Shown: one piece after another, positions 20,897-32,767 of the stretch
Position numbering within the stretch: position 1 is the first letter of the stretch
Layout of the letters: every line of letters starts with the position of its first letter
DNA from: Solanum dulcamara
Taxonomy: Eukaryota; Streptophyta; Magnoliopsida; Solanales; Solanaceae
Length of the DNA stretch: 64,000 bases
Direction of reading: 5' to 3'
Assembly (NCBI RefSeq): GCF_947179165.1
Contig: NC_077240.1
Span: forward strand, 49,040,501-49,104,500
Position numbers and translations under genes: made by a program
Notes under the pieces: model-generated
Database searches by the model: none
The model's input: the letters and a program-made list of their open reading frames with translations, nothing else
Told to the model about the DNA's origin: nothing

Positions 20897-23221
20897 TGTC
20901 ATGACCCAAGCCTAGGGCGTAGACGTGACATGGCGAATGAGAAATCCGAAAGTACCTCAAACAAGCCTCTTAGCATTCTCTTAGCCTTTCATAGGTAATG
21001 ATGATAAATAAACAAGCGGAAATCATAATAGTAAAGCTTCAACTTACATATGTCCAACAATACCTCTAACTTTTACATTTAACAGGGCTAAGACAAGTCC
21101 CTAGCTCACCCTCAATCATAATAGAAAAAATGCCATAGTAAAATATCTCAACATATCATAAGCTAGAAATATAAAGGAGTATTATTCCCAGAACATAGGA
21201 ACTCACCAAAAATAGTTTTCAATGGAATCTCAACTATCCATGTGGAGGAGAATGAGGAGGAGCACTGGTCTTTACATGGTGATATCATGTAGGCAAAAAA
21301 GTATGCGTTAGTACTTTGAATGTACTAAGTATGTAAGGATGCATGAACATTGAGGAAACATTAAAATATTTATGTAATATGGAACATAATGTAATTAATG
21401 CATAATAAATCATATAGATATCCTTTAAAACATTCATTTTGTAGGAAATTAACCATAACCGACATTTAAGACCATGCGAGCTATTATATGGAATCCAACA
21501 TAACCCCCTACGTTGGCCGGGGAGACTACTTCCCAGGTAGAACTCCGTCAACTTCATTCATTTCTTTAACTTTAAATTTAAGGGCTTTCATGGATCTATT
21601 AGCCTAAGCCTACAAGGGCTCCTATGTTGGCACATAGTTAATGAGACAAGGGGTTGCTACTAGGATTCCCTTACTAAATCCCACCTCAATGCCCCATTCT
21701 GTGCTAAGTCAATCCCACAGAATAGTTTAATACTTCAAAATATTCATAGCATACAACTTGAGAATTCAAACATCATATTCCATAGAATAGCTCATAAAAA
21801 TATTTGATAATTTAAATATGCAAGAATTGTCCTTATTGCATAAAGAATCCATCATTCATATCATTTCATCATTCTTTCATTTCATAAGACTCCGTTTTAA
21901 TCATAGATATTATTTTCATAAACATTCATTTGGAGTCAAAGCTTTCAAGTCAAACTTTATTAAAAACATAGTAAAACTAGGTGGGTTCAAATCACTTCAA
22001 CTTGCAAATATGTATGTAAATAAATATACATAAATACTTTGAAATCCATTAATTAAAAATCATAATTTAAACAACTCACCATGAATTTCAAGAACCTTTA
22101 AATAGATAAATAGAGGAATTACTTGCAAACCATCAATTCATACATATGAAATTATGTTGCATTAAAATAGACCAATAATTATTAGTTTAACCATGATTCA
22201 TACTATTTAGTAAAAATAAGAATTACCATAAGAAAATATTACTTAAAATCAAGAGACTTAATTGAAAGAGTTTTTGGACTACATAAGTGGAAGAACTCAT
22301 GGATAAACACCCACATAACTTAGAGTAAAGCTTAAAGAAAATAAATATAATTTATCATATAATCAAAATAATTTAGACATGAGAGTGGAAGGAATACTCT
22401 CATTGAAGCCTTACATACCTGGAATCCGAAGCTTTAGTCGGAACTGAAAGACTTAATGAACACTCTTGAGTCCTAGCTTTTCTCCTCGCCGGAACGTTTT
22501 GTGTACTACCCGGAGTATATGAATCACCGGAATAGTATTCCTTCACTACTAAAAACTAAAACTATATTTGAGAATGTGTAAAGAAGTATATAGAGAGAAG
22601 ACTTGCTTGAGAAAGCTTGATGAATAAAATAAGGAAATAAGGTGGGTATTTATAGGTGGGAAAGAGGGACCTAACAATAAATAAAATAATTATAAAGAAA
22701 AATTTGAAAATTTAATGGAATATATTGATGTCATGGGTGATGTCAAATGGAGGACTATTGATGTCATGAGTGATGTCAAATGTATCTAGATCTTTCCATG
22801 GTAGGTGAAATGAGTTATCTTTGACAAAATACTCTTTTTTGGAGCTGTGTTTGAATAAGATAAATTCCTAATTAAGATTTGGTGTTTTTATAAGAATTAT
22901 AGATATAGAAGTCTAGTTTTATGTTGTTCAAGAATCAACCTATTGGAGCAACCTACAGTGAGATATGAATTTTATTCTACAAACACTCTATTTCATCATA
23001 GCACACTGTCTTACAATAATTAATTTATTTGACCTATTTAACCTCCGAAACTTAACATATGTTCTTCACAAAAGTTGCAGGTAATGATGTTATGATTACT
23101 AAGAAATTTCAATCACCTAAGTTGGATTAATGTATGAAAAGTTATGCCCAAAATACAGAGGCTATATCATTTTTAGGCGAGAATTGAAACATTGTATACA
23201 ATGTTTTTAGGGGATATTACA
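20897..23221 (-). repeat. Element C 5' LTR (2325 bp)
   Basis: Bounded TGTCATGACCC...GGATATTACA, complete, and followed by the target-site duplication tctat (23222-23226). It carries a TATA box on the minus strand at 22647-22654 and the TGATGTCA repeat block from 22726. It pairs with 44707-45147 plus 14000-15933. Confidence 0.93.
22647..22654 (-). promoter_or_regulatory. TATA box of the element C 5' LTR
   Basis: TATAAATA on the minus strand, ~570 bp into the LTR, with the 33-bp TGATGTCA repeat block immediately upstream. Confidence 0.7.
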
Positions 23222-23587
23222 TCTATGTTATCTCCCTTAGTCCTGTTACCCCTTTTTCTTCCATGATTTATTGTATGTCATTACCTATGAAAATCTTAAT
23301 GAATTCTAAGAGGCTTGAGTGAGGTACCTCCAGGTTTCTCATTCGTTGTGTCACGTCTAAGACCTAGGCTTGGGTCGTGAAAAACTTAGTTTCAAAGTAC
23401 AAGGTTTTGGAATAGTCCTCAGAGTCCAACATACCACGACAAATAGGGTATTGTTCATGGTTGTGAAGCGTGCCACAACTACGAATAGGAGACTATGAGA
23501 CGTTTAGGAAAGTCTTCACTTCTTTCAATTCATGTCATGCTTTAGAGTGTCCCAAGTTTTCCTCTAACTACCGATATGTTTTATATT
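23222..23587 (+). mobile_element. Element D: 3' end of its 5' LTR, decayed PBS and start of leader
   Basis: It continues the D LTR that breaks at 44706, with C as the interrupting insertion. The LTR ends near 23383 (...TTGGGTCGTGAAAA, originally GTGACA). The PBS position reads TTAGTTTCAAAG, a decayed TGGTATCAGAG. The following leader resembles the H leader (39240-39460), for example ATAGGAG and TATGAGACGTTTAGGAAAG. E is inserted at 23588. Confidence 0.75.
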
Positions 23588-24073
23588 TGTTATACCCTGC
23601 ACTTTTGATATATGGGAACATCTATTTAGCTTCTTTAGAGCTACCATGTGATTTATGATGCTATCAAATAATCCTAAGGAAGGGAGGATGAGGTCGTCCC
23701 AAATTTTGCATAAGCTAGCTCTATGTGAGTAGTGATGGTTGGGAATAGGTTTGGAAGGATTGGAAAGGAGTTGGAGGACAAATAGTGAGTCGTGATAATC
23801 GACCTACTTGCGTAAGCTACCAACTTGGATGTCTTACATAATTAAGCTACTTGAGTACATGTCGAGCTTAAGTAGCAAGGATTACATAGGTTTTAAAGTT
23901 AGACAAGATTACAAACCTACGAAAAAAGAGTAAGTAGGTGATGCACCTACTTAGAAAGTAGGCCCCACTGAGCCACGTGGCAGCAGCTGGTTGGAGCATG
24001 GAGGGGATGGACCTATAAGAGCTGGACACGTGTCACCCTTAGGGGATGAAATGTGTCACTCTTAAATGAGGTG

Positions 24074-24080
24074 TATATAA
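24074..24080 (+). promoter_or_regulatory. TATA box of the E LTR with upstream ACGTG motifs
   Basis: GTGTATATAACCC lies ~490 bp into the LTR. Upstream are CCACGTGG (about 23975), GACACGTGTCACCC (about 24025) and GTGTCACTC. This arrangement parallels the B LTR block at 13441-13675. Confidence 0.6.
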
Positions 24081-25844
24081 CCCTAAGTTATGACTAAGAA
24101 CAAGTCATTTGTTCATCTTTTTCTTAACATTAACTTAGAGAAAACTAGAGAGAAGAAAAAGAGAGTTCAAGCCATGAAAACTTTCGGCCATGGCTGAAAT
24201 AAAAGGAGGGCTTTGAATCTTGCTCCGTAAATTATTCTCTAAGGTAATTTTGACCCATTGGAAGGTGATTAGCAATGTGGGTTTCATTTTTTATCTTCTA
24301 ACTTAGAGAATTTTGGAGAGAAAAGAGAAGAGAGATACGACTAGGGTTGCAGCAAGGTAAGCCCTCCAATTTTGATCCGTAAATTAATTATCTAAGGTAT
24401 TCTTTGATTAATTAACGGTTTTTAATAGCGTAAACTAATTATTGGGGCATCAAGAAGTTCAATGTGAACCTACAACTTTCAATAAGTTTCAGAAGCTCAT
24501 TTGCTAAGGTACGGTTTGATTCCCTCTTCACACATTTTAGTAAGGGTTTAAATCTGTCATGGGTGTGTAAATATGGACTAGAAATATGAAATTATACCCG
24601 TTAACCCATTACTATTGAAGGGTGTCGAAGCCATGTAGGGGGATGTTTTAAAGCTATTCTAATGGGTTAAAGTTTGGCTAGTGTTGTCGTTAGTATGGTG
24701 TTGTATTTGGAGGTGGTTTGTATATGTTGCAAGGCTGGAACATGGTTAAATATGGATATAAGTGCTTCTATTTGCAGCCACTTTGTGTTCCTTTTCGTAA
24801 GGTTGTGATTTTATGAAATAAAGATTGAAAACCGGATTTTAATGCCATGGTTTTGAGTGGGCTGTTTGGAGCTTGTATTGAGTAGTATTGAAGTAATTTA
24901 ATTGTATATGGCTTCTGGTTATTATTGTTGGTATGGCTGTACTACTCGGAGGTTACTTGGAAGTTCGAATAGGGAAAGTTATAGGAGAGGTGCTGCCCGA
25001 TTTCCGTTAACTTCTTAACTAATCGACATAGTAGTCGAGAAGTATGAACAAGTCAAAGTCTATTCATAATAGTGTTACTTTCTTGTTAAATAGGTTCACG
25101 GGGGTAAAAAAGCAAGCTTGGTTATGGTTGCTCTATAAAATGTATGTGAAGTATCCCTCTTTTCTATTGGCATGTCTTAGCCATAAGTGGTTTGTATATA
25201 AAATATGGGGATAATTCCACTCCTAAAGTTCAAGTATGCTTCATGACTTTTATCCACTTCTTGATGTTAGAATTCTTACAATAATTGAGTTATTGTCTCT
25301 CAAGTATTCTATGTGATGAGAAGTAGTAAGTAGGTAAAGCCTATCCCTTATTTCTTCTGAAATGTCCTAGATGTAGGAGGTGAATGATATGAGCTTCAGG
25401 GCAATTCCATTCACAAGTTGTGAACATGATTCGTGTCTCTTATTCATCGTTTGATGTTAAAACTCTTAAGTAGTGGAGCTAAGGACCTCGAGCATTCTAT
25501 ATATTGAATAGTAATTGGAAGTATAAGCTCCTATTCCTAAGAACTCTACGATGACAAGGGTCTCTGATTTCATAAGCAGTTTGGCATTATCTTGATAAAT
25601 GTTTATGATTCCTGAGACTCCATTTGATCTGGTCCCTAATGACATTTAGAGGGCACTTGGGATGATCACTATTCTGATCCTCACACGATGGTTTATTCCA
25701 CTTTTTCTATTAAGTCTCAAATAATGATTTAAATTGCTTATGGGTACTCACTACTCTGCTCATATATACTGTAAAACATCTTTTACCAAGTCCTGGGCTG
25801 GGTATGTACTCGTACACAGCTCACTGCATTGTCCACCGAGTCCC

Positions 25845-26110
25845 TCACTAAAGGGACGGGTATACTATATGATGAGATGATGATGCAATGATATGGTTAA
25901 TTCACCGAGTCCCTTATTAAAGGGCTGAGTATGATATATATGTATATAGATCGGGCCGTACATTCCTAGGTATTATTTTACTATTTAAGGATCGGGCCAT
26001 ACATTCTTCGGCATTATTATATATATAGGATTGGTCCATATGTTCCTCGGCACTAACAACTATGATACCGGTATATGACAGATTCACCGAGTCCATAATG
26101 GACTAGATAT
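25845..26110. repeat. Degenerate tandem repeats in the E LTR
   Basis: Repeated blocks with CACCGAGTCCCTTATTAAAG and ATCGGGCCGTACATTC cores. They are related to, but more diverged than, the 50-bp minisatellite of the B LTR read on the other strand. Confidence 0.7.
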
Positions 26111-26759
26111 TATATAGATATGATCATGCATGATTTGATTTCATAAGGCACAAGTATAGTGATTTCTTGAGTACCATACTTGTCTCCTGAATCTCTACGT
26201 CAGATATGATCTTATTTATGATATGTTATGCTTTATATACTCAGTACATAGGTCGTACTGACCCATTTTTCTTCGGGGGGCTGTGTTTCATACCTATAGG
26301 TACAGATACTCATTTTAGAGATCCGCCAGCTTAGGACTCTCCACCCAGCTATGTTGGAGTGTTCCATTGTGTCGGAGCCCAGATTTTTGGTACCCAGCTT
26401 TGATGTATATATTTATTTGTACAGGGGTATGGCGGGGGCCCTATCCCATCATATGATACGATTGATAAATCTTAGAGGTTTGTAGACATATATATATGGT
26501 TGTTTATAAGTTTGCTTCATCTATGCCTATACAACGTGTTGTAAATGTTGTTATGTTATGGCAGTCTTGTCGGCTTGCGTGCCCTTTAATGATATGGTAC
26601 AAATGAAAGAGGCTACATGTATATGAAAATATTATGAACCATTGGGGTCCTTATGTATGGTATCACATGGTTCATAGTTTGACTAGCCTACATCTGATTT
26701 ATATTACATGGGGGTCCAGGTCGGACCCCAGTCACAGCCTACGGGGTTGGGTCATGACA

Positions 26760-29464
26760 AAAGTTGTATCAGAGGAGTTCATCCTCGGAGTGTCTATAGA
26801 CTGTGTCTAGTAGAGTCTTGTTTATCAATGTGTTGTGCACCACATCTATAGACATGAGGCTACAGGACATTTAGGATGTTACCTTCCCTTCATAACTAAA
26901 ATCGTGCGATAGAGCCGAGCTATAGGAAATGAGATTCCGTATACTAACCCTTGATTACAGTTGAAGAACGATATTGACAGAAGGACTTTAATGACTATAT
27001 TGGATGCTCCACAGTACACAGGATAAGTAACGATGCAAAAGAGGCATATTAGATAAGGTAAGAATATTGAAATATGATTGAAATGTAAAGTTGAAAATTT
27101 AAAGGAAAAGTAGACAGAAAAGTGTCACAGGTGCAGTTCGAGTTGGACATACGAGGTAAGTCCATCATTTTATATTATTGTTGATATTGGGCGCCCTGTG
27201 TGGTTGTGATATGATATGATATGAATATATATATATTGTCCCTGTGAGGCATTGTTGGCATTTTATGCGTGTAGGTTTGAAATAGTAAGAAATACAGAGG
27301 AAACTCTGCCCAAATTTTCCCAGGAAAAAAAAGAGAGAGAATGAGATAGAAGTTCATAATTTTCCTTGGAAGTTGATACCGATAGGGTAAATTTATTATG
27401 TGGAACTAAAGTTGAAATAGGTACCCTCCATGTTATGGGTGAGGGGCACTACTTTTACTTGGGGAGTTGTATTGCGGAGGAAAACTCTTATTGGAGGGCA
27501 AGGTGTCCAGCGATTGAGTTTCATTTTTGTTGAAAATACAAAACATGCAACAAGCAATTGGTGAATTAGATACTTTGTTCGCGACTCAAGAATGAACCTA
27601 GAGGGAGACCATGTGAGTCAAGCACTAAAATGTACTGTGGTGCTTATTGGATTCTAGTTCCCTCCTGGTGGTGGTTGGAAAATGCTGTGTGGTGACATTT
27701 TATTAGTTCTTAATCGACTAATTGGAGATGTAACTTGTGAATGGAAAACATAAATTTGTGGGCTATTCAAGGTCATGTGTTTCATATGTTATTGATAAAA
27801 TACTACGATATTCGGAAGGGCTTATAATACCAAGAGATAATTTAGAAAAGGTTGGCAAATCTTGATAGGGTGCCAGATAAGGGTACTGGCCGAATTGCTA
27901 AGTAGGGATAATAGCTTGTGATATATGAAGGATGAGAATGACTAGAAAGGGTAAAAAGTTAAGAAGTATTATACCATGGGATTGAATGTCCACAGGATAA
28001 CATGTGAATATAACAAGGATCATTACGAAAACAAGTAAGGCCTAGTAAGAAAGTGACTAAAGAATATGATGTGGTTTGTGGGAAACAGAAAAGAAAATAG
28101 AGAGCGGATAAGAAAGACTTACACAGATTTATAGGGAAAGTTCAGACTAAAAAGTCAAGTGGTAACAAAAATGAAGGTGAGAAACAAGAGAGAATGAATG
28201 CTAGAAATAACTAGTATGATAAGAACAAATAGAGGTGAACAGAAGATGTTTTGAAAACAAGGAAGGGGGTTATGTAAAAATAGTGTTTTTCGAAGGATAT
28301 AGGAGTAACATGAAAATCCTCGTGCACAAAAAATGGCCATGGAATGGAGAAATAGAAGGACTACTAAAGGGAGCACTCAAGATAGACGTGATTAATTAAG
28401 TATGAGTATCGTACAAAAAGGGAAATAGATAGCTATGTCCTGAAGGTGTAGTATGACAAAAAGGTGAGAAGACAAGACCGTTATTAAAGCAAATTTGATA
28501 TGATTTTGAGTAAGATTAAAAGTTAGCATCTGGTACACGACAAGGATAAATGCTCATGAGGCATAAAGAAGTATTGTGTATATGTGACTACACCGTGGAA
28601 AATAGTAAGATCCATCGAGGATAGGGGATGTAGATTTGCAAAACAGTTGATGCATTGTGAATTTATTAGAGGAACAAGTGGTATCCACTAGAATAAGGCT
28701 AGTGTTATGACAAAGCTTGAAATACGGGTCATCAGAGTATAAGTGCTCCCGAATAGAAAATTTGAAACGATTATACTTACTAGCTAATTACTGAGTAGGA
28801 TGAATGGAATGTGTCTTTGAATACATTTCTACATTAAGGACATTACTCGAGTACCAAGTTTCAGACTAGATTTGGTACTGTATATCGAGGATTCTAAGCA
28901 CCTCATGATTGTGTTAAGGTTTCATACATGGGTAATCTAACGTATGGATGATAAAAAAAAAGATATGGATATGGTGCAGTATACCAAATAGGTTGGAAAA
29001 AACTCATATGCATTTGAAAATTGGAAATGGGGTTTAAGGTAGAATACCAACAGATAATGACATGGGTACACCCTAAAGAAGGGAAGGGTATTAGAGAAAT
29101 ACAAGCGTGAGATGAAATCAACCGACATTACAACATGTTAATGTGAATACTTAAACTTCGAGTGAGACCCCATGCTGGAATGAGTTAGCAAGATTTAAAA
29201 GCCAGCAATGGGTGGATAGAAGCCAAGATGATATCTAAGACAGTGTTGAGAATTATTGGTAAAGACCTCAAATAGTATGACATCAAAGAATGAGTGTATA
29301 AAAAAGGGATTAATACGATAAGAGAATCACAATGAGTAACTTAAAGACATTGTAAGGGATAGCCAGGCTATACTTGACGAAAGGTTAAGATGTTGGTAAC
29401 AGAGTTATTATCTACTGATATTGTGACATACATGTAGCAAAGATGGAAGGATAAGAAATCTCTC
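26760..29464 (+). mobile_element. Element E internal leader, non-coding
   Basis: It starts with a PBS-like TTGTATCAGAGG (26764-26775; one change from TGGTATCAGAG) next to the E LTR. It is colinear with the reverse complement of the B leader for most of its length. No gag or pol frame can be recognised. Near 29173-29215 short matches (GCTGGAATGAG and GCAATGGGTGG) resemble the second half of the 5S-derived segment of B, with a deletion. The right boundary is approximate: the next element begins around 29465. Confidence 0.7.
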
Positions 29465-30314
29465 TTACGGTAGAAAACGAGGAAACTTTAAGGGTACATG
29501 ACGAACCCATGAATGAGACCCACATACCTTAGGGAAATAAATCCCTAATGCAAGCTTTGAAAATAGAGGCTTGGAGATCTTGGAATAAAACCCTAGCTTT
29601 TCTTGGTGAAGAAGAAGGATCTTGAGATGTTGAAGGGCTTTGTGTCTTAGGTCTTGAGTGAGAATAATGAGTTGAGAAAGGCTTTGGGTCATTTAGATAG
29701 GTTATATTCAGTCCCCAAAATGACCTCAATTTGCTAATAAAACATATAAAAAGACCAAAATACCCTTCTTAAAATTTGTTAGACTGGGGCTTCACGGAGG
29801 ACCCATCACGATCTGTGATCATTACCACAGCCTGTGGTGGTGTTCCGTGATAACTGACTTAGAGGATAAATCTTGGGGTTTACAGGGAAAGTCTCAGTAC
29901 TTTCTCCACGGATGCCTTCACGATTCATGGAAGGCATCAAATTATGTGAACCATGGTCGTGGTGCAGGAACTACAGGAGTGCCTATAGGAGTGACCTCCA
30001 AGAATACACCACGGTCTATGAAGAGCTACACGACCCATGGTGGTGAATCATGGTCCCTGCCTTAGAAAGTTTTCTATGGGCCTTAGGGGAGGGTCACTAC
30101 GGAGGGCACTATGGTCTGTGGTCCCTCATCGTGGTCCATTTCGTGTAGGATTAGGTTTCAGAACCACCACTATGGTGGCTTACCATGAGGCATGGTGCGT
30201 ACCATGGCCCGTGATGGCCTTCATGGTCATCACCTAATGCCAGTTTCTGCATTTTTTCTTAGGATTTCATCTTTGTTCCTCATTTTTGGACTTTCCAACT
30301 TTTGGGGTCTTACA
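29465..30314 (-). repeat. D-type LTR fragment, inverted
   Basis: On the minus strand it starts TGTAAGACCCCAAAAG at 30314, like the D LTR at 42262. It keeps the order of the D LTR: palindrome-rich block (29790-30235), then a stretch matching CATTAGGGATT and the GTATGTGGGT segment of D. It is truncated at its 3' end. Its start lies directly against the 3' end of the F internal region, although the F 5' LTR belongs to a different family. Confidence 0.75.
29790..30235. repeat. Degenerate palindrome array in a D-type LTR
   Basis: Many copies of short inverted repeats with CACGG/CCGTG and CCATGG cores, for example around ACCATGGTCGTGG and CACGACCCATGGTGG. Related arrays are at 33849-34020 (F LTR), 35745-35985 (G LTR) and 42345-42690 (D LTR). 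Confidence 0.75.
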
Positions 30315-30321
30315 CCACCCT

Positions 30322-30447
30322 CAACTTAGGCTTTTGGCCTGAGTTGAAGTACACAATCTCCTAAGAGGGACTGGGGCCAAGATAAAGGTTCACACGTTGA
30401 TTCTCCTTATAGTATCCACCCACAATTTAGGCTTTAAGCCTAAGTTG
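30322..30447 (-). promoter_or_regulatory. Two hairpins at the 3' end of the F internal region
   Basis: CAACTTAGGC (30322-30331) pairs with GCCTGAGTTG (30337-30346) over nine of ten positions. CAATTTAGGCTT (30423-30434) pairs with AAGCCTAAGTTG (30436-30447) over eleven of twelve. The first merges into the purine-rich end (minus strand GTTGAGGGTGG) that would act as the PPT. Confidence 0.7.
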
Positions 30448-31249
30448 AGGTAAGGTGCACATTGTCCTTGAAGGGACTAGGGAAAAAATTAGGATTCACA
30501 GACAGAAAGGGAAGGTGAATTGTGTTTAATCAAACAAAAGGTCTATTAAAGCTCAAACTTTTTGTTTCAAAGTGTACAATTTCATTTGGTTGGTTAAATT
30601 TAGACTAAGCGACTTATTATCAACAAAGGACTATGATGTTATCCTAATCCAACTATCCAATTATTTCAGTGAGACTAACCAGGCAAGTTCTAGCTTATAA
30701 ATGCATTAATTAAAACTACACAAATTTAGTTCACACACACATGACACTGATCTTATGCTATTTAGTACTAATCAACACAATAATAACCAGTATTTGACCA
30801 ACAAAACACTATGTACAATGTTACAAAGATCCCATAAAATTAGTTATCACTGTTGAGATACAATCACACAATTATTTAGAAATTCTTGAATAGGGGCCAT
30901 ATTTTTCTTTCACGGTTTACTACAAACTCCGGCAGACATTTGTATTCACCCAAACAACCTAAACATGCCAGTTCTACTATATAATACACCTTCAGAGAAA
31001 GGAAACATTAAAAGAAAAACTTTAAAGGGTTTTAGGATGCCACACTTCCCACCATAATTTGTGCATTGTCCCCAATGCTCTTAAAAACTACAAAGTTTAA
31101 CACAAGGGAAATGATCGTACCTGTGATGCCCTAGGCATCAGTAGTAGGTTACTTGAGTACTCAAACGTCATTAAGTATCTATATGGGTTACCTCCCATGA
31201 AGAGATTGGTTTAGTTTCACTGTACGACATCCTTGAATTGTACTATTTT

Positions 31250-32645
31250 TCCATAGATTCTGAATAGTCTCACTAGAAAGTGCACCATTCTTCCTTTGAT
31301 TTACTATGGCTGATAATTTCCCCATATACTACTCCAATTGCTTGATAGAGGTTCAGTGTGAATCTACCACTTGGGTCTTTTTGGACATGTCGTTCTTTAG
31401 GTCTTTGAAACCAGCTTTCGTAGATTTAGTTTTTTGTAATAGTTTGTTCAGTATCACTTCCTTCCTTGAGTTACTTGATCCAGCTCCAGCTCTATCTCTA
31501 TTTCCAAGATACACATAAAGGACACTTCGATTTTTTTTTTTATGATCCTTGTTGTTCTAGTTACCTTTATTGCGGTGTTCAACCCTATCATAGTATCCAT
31601 CCTTTTGAAAGCTCTGACCTTAATTTCCAGAGCTGTAAGTCTAGAAACCCCCCTGTTTGTTTGTGTACTTTTCCTTTTCATCACCGGGTAGGTCATCATA
31701 GAGATCTGTAGTATCAATAGATTTTACCTTTTCAAGATCTCCATCTAACAAATGCTTGGTCAATAAATCCAGCTGAGTCTGCATGTGATCCATGTCTTGG
31801 TCACGCTCTTCTTCTTTTTGCCTTTGATCTATTAACATCTCAAAGATAAACCCTAAAGAGTCTGAATCTATAGTATACCAAGCCCTATTGTACTTTACAA
31901 GCTGATCCAAGATTGTTGTCGGTTCGTGGAATGTCTTAGCAATAAATGAACCTCCACAAGCAACGTTTATGACCGATTTTGTCACAAAGTTGCTAGACCT
32001 ATAAAATAACTCCTTCAAGTGTTCATCAGTCAGGTTGGTATTTCAACACTACTTTAGATTTTGCTTGAATCTCTCCCAAGTCTCGTGCACTACTTCGGTA
32101 GGTAACTACTTGTGAGACCCTATCTCATTCTTGAGTTATATCTTCTTATATGGTGGGAAGAATCTCTCCAGAAATTCTTCCCGCAGCTCCCTCCAGGTGG
32201 TGATAGAGTCTTGAGGAAGCTCATTCAGCCACTTCATTGCTGCTCCAGACAGAGACAATAGAAATAAACGCAGTCGCACAACTTATTGGCTAACCTCAGG
32301 AATTTCAGATGGCTTGTAGGTGGCAATAAAGTTCATCAAGTGTTGTATGACATCATCACTTACTGCTCCAGTAAATAGTCCTTTTAGGTTCAATATTTAC
32401 AGCATGGTGCTAGTGATAGTGAAATTTATGCCTTGAGGTAGTGGTGGGAGGACTATAGCTCCAGTAGCTCCTATGCCATCTGTATAAGCTTCATCATCCA
32501 CTAGGGGATCATCCTTGACTTGATTTTCCTAAATATCTCCCAACCTTTGCGCTTCATGCTCTTATGCATTCATTTTTCGAAGGGACTTTTGTAGTTTAGG
32601 ATTATAGGGAAAGAGTGGTTTACCCGTACTGTGAGTGTTTGACAT
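31250..32645 (-). pseudogene. gag: Element F gag (Athila/Tat type)
   Basis: It begins at the ATG at 32645 (MSNTHSTGKPLFPYNP), ~105 bases inside the PBS. In one frame with several stops it shows LNELPQDSITTWRELREEF and FLERFFPPYKK, then an open part 32018-31641 with SSNFVTKSVINVACGGSF, YNRAWYTIDSDSLGF and a coiled-coil-like DMDHMQTQLDLL. A frameshift near 31650-31700 moves the rest, which still resembles gag C termini, to ~31250. No pol follows. Capsid function is inferred from the family. Confidence 0.8.
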
Positions 32646-32747
32646 GCACTATCTGTTCCCTTCAAAATAAAAAAGAAACCAAAAATAAATTAGGAAATAG
32701 AACTACAAATTGAACAAGAAACTAATAGACTATTTTAAAGATGTATT

Positions 32748-32767
32748 TCCCGGCAACGACGCTATTT
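32748..32767 (-). other. Element F primer-binding site (tRNA-Asp type)
   Basis: The minus strand reads TAGCGTCGTTGCCGGGAAA, close to the TGGCGCCGTTGCCGGGGA used by plant Athila/Tat elements. It lies next to the 5' LTR edge at 32768. Confidence 0.8.

Larger units (their letters stand above)
14000..23221 (-). mobile_element. Element C: Tekay/Del-type Ty3/gypsy retrotransposon
   Basis: Minus-strand element with 3' LTR remainder 14000-15933, PPT, gag-pol pseudogene 16169-20682, PBS 20881-20892 and 5' LTR 20897-23221. The missing head of the 3' LTR is present at 44707-45147, on the other side of the B insertion in the duplicated copy. The target-site duplication tctat is found at 23222-23226 and 44702-44706. 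LTR divergence in the 441 bp I compared is about 26 substitutions (~6%). Confidence 0.9.
23588..26759 (+). repeat. Element E 5' LTR (3172 bp)
   Basis: Bounded TGTTATACCC...GGGTCATGACA. It is the plus-strand counterpart of the B LTR family: its end ACGGGGTTGGGTCATGACA is the complement of the B LTR start, and both carry ACGTG-rich and minisatellite regions. A TATA box is at 24074-24080. A PBS-like sequence follows. Confidence 0.85.

Noticed and set aside
30037..30237. Short frames through the palindrome array
   Set aside because: They arise from repeated CACGG/CCATGG units and have no protein-like feature.
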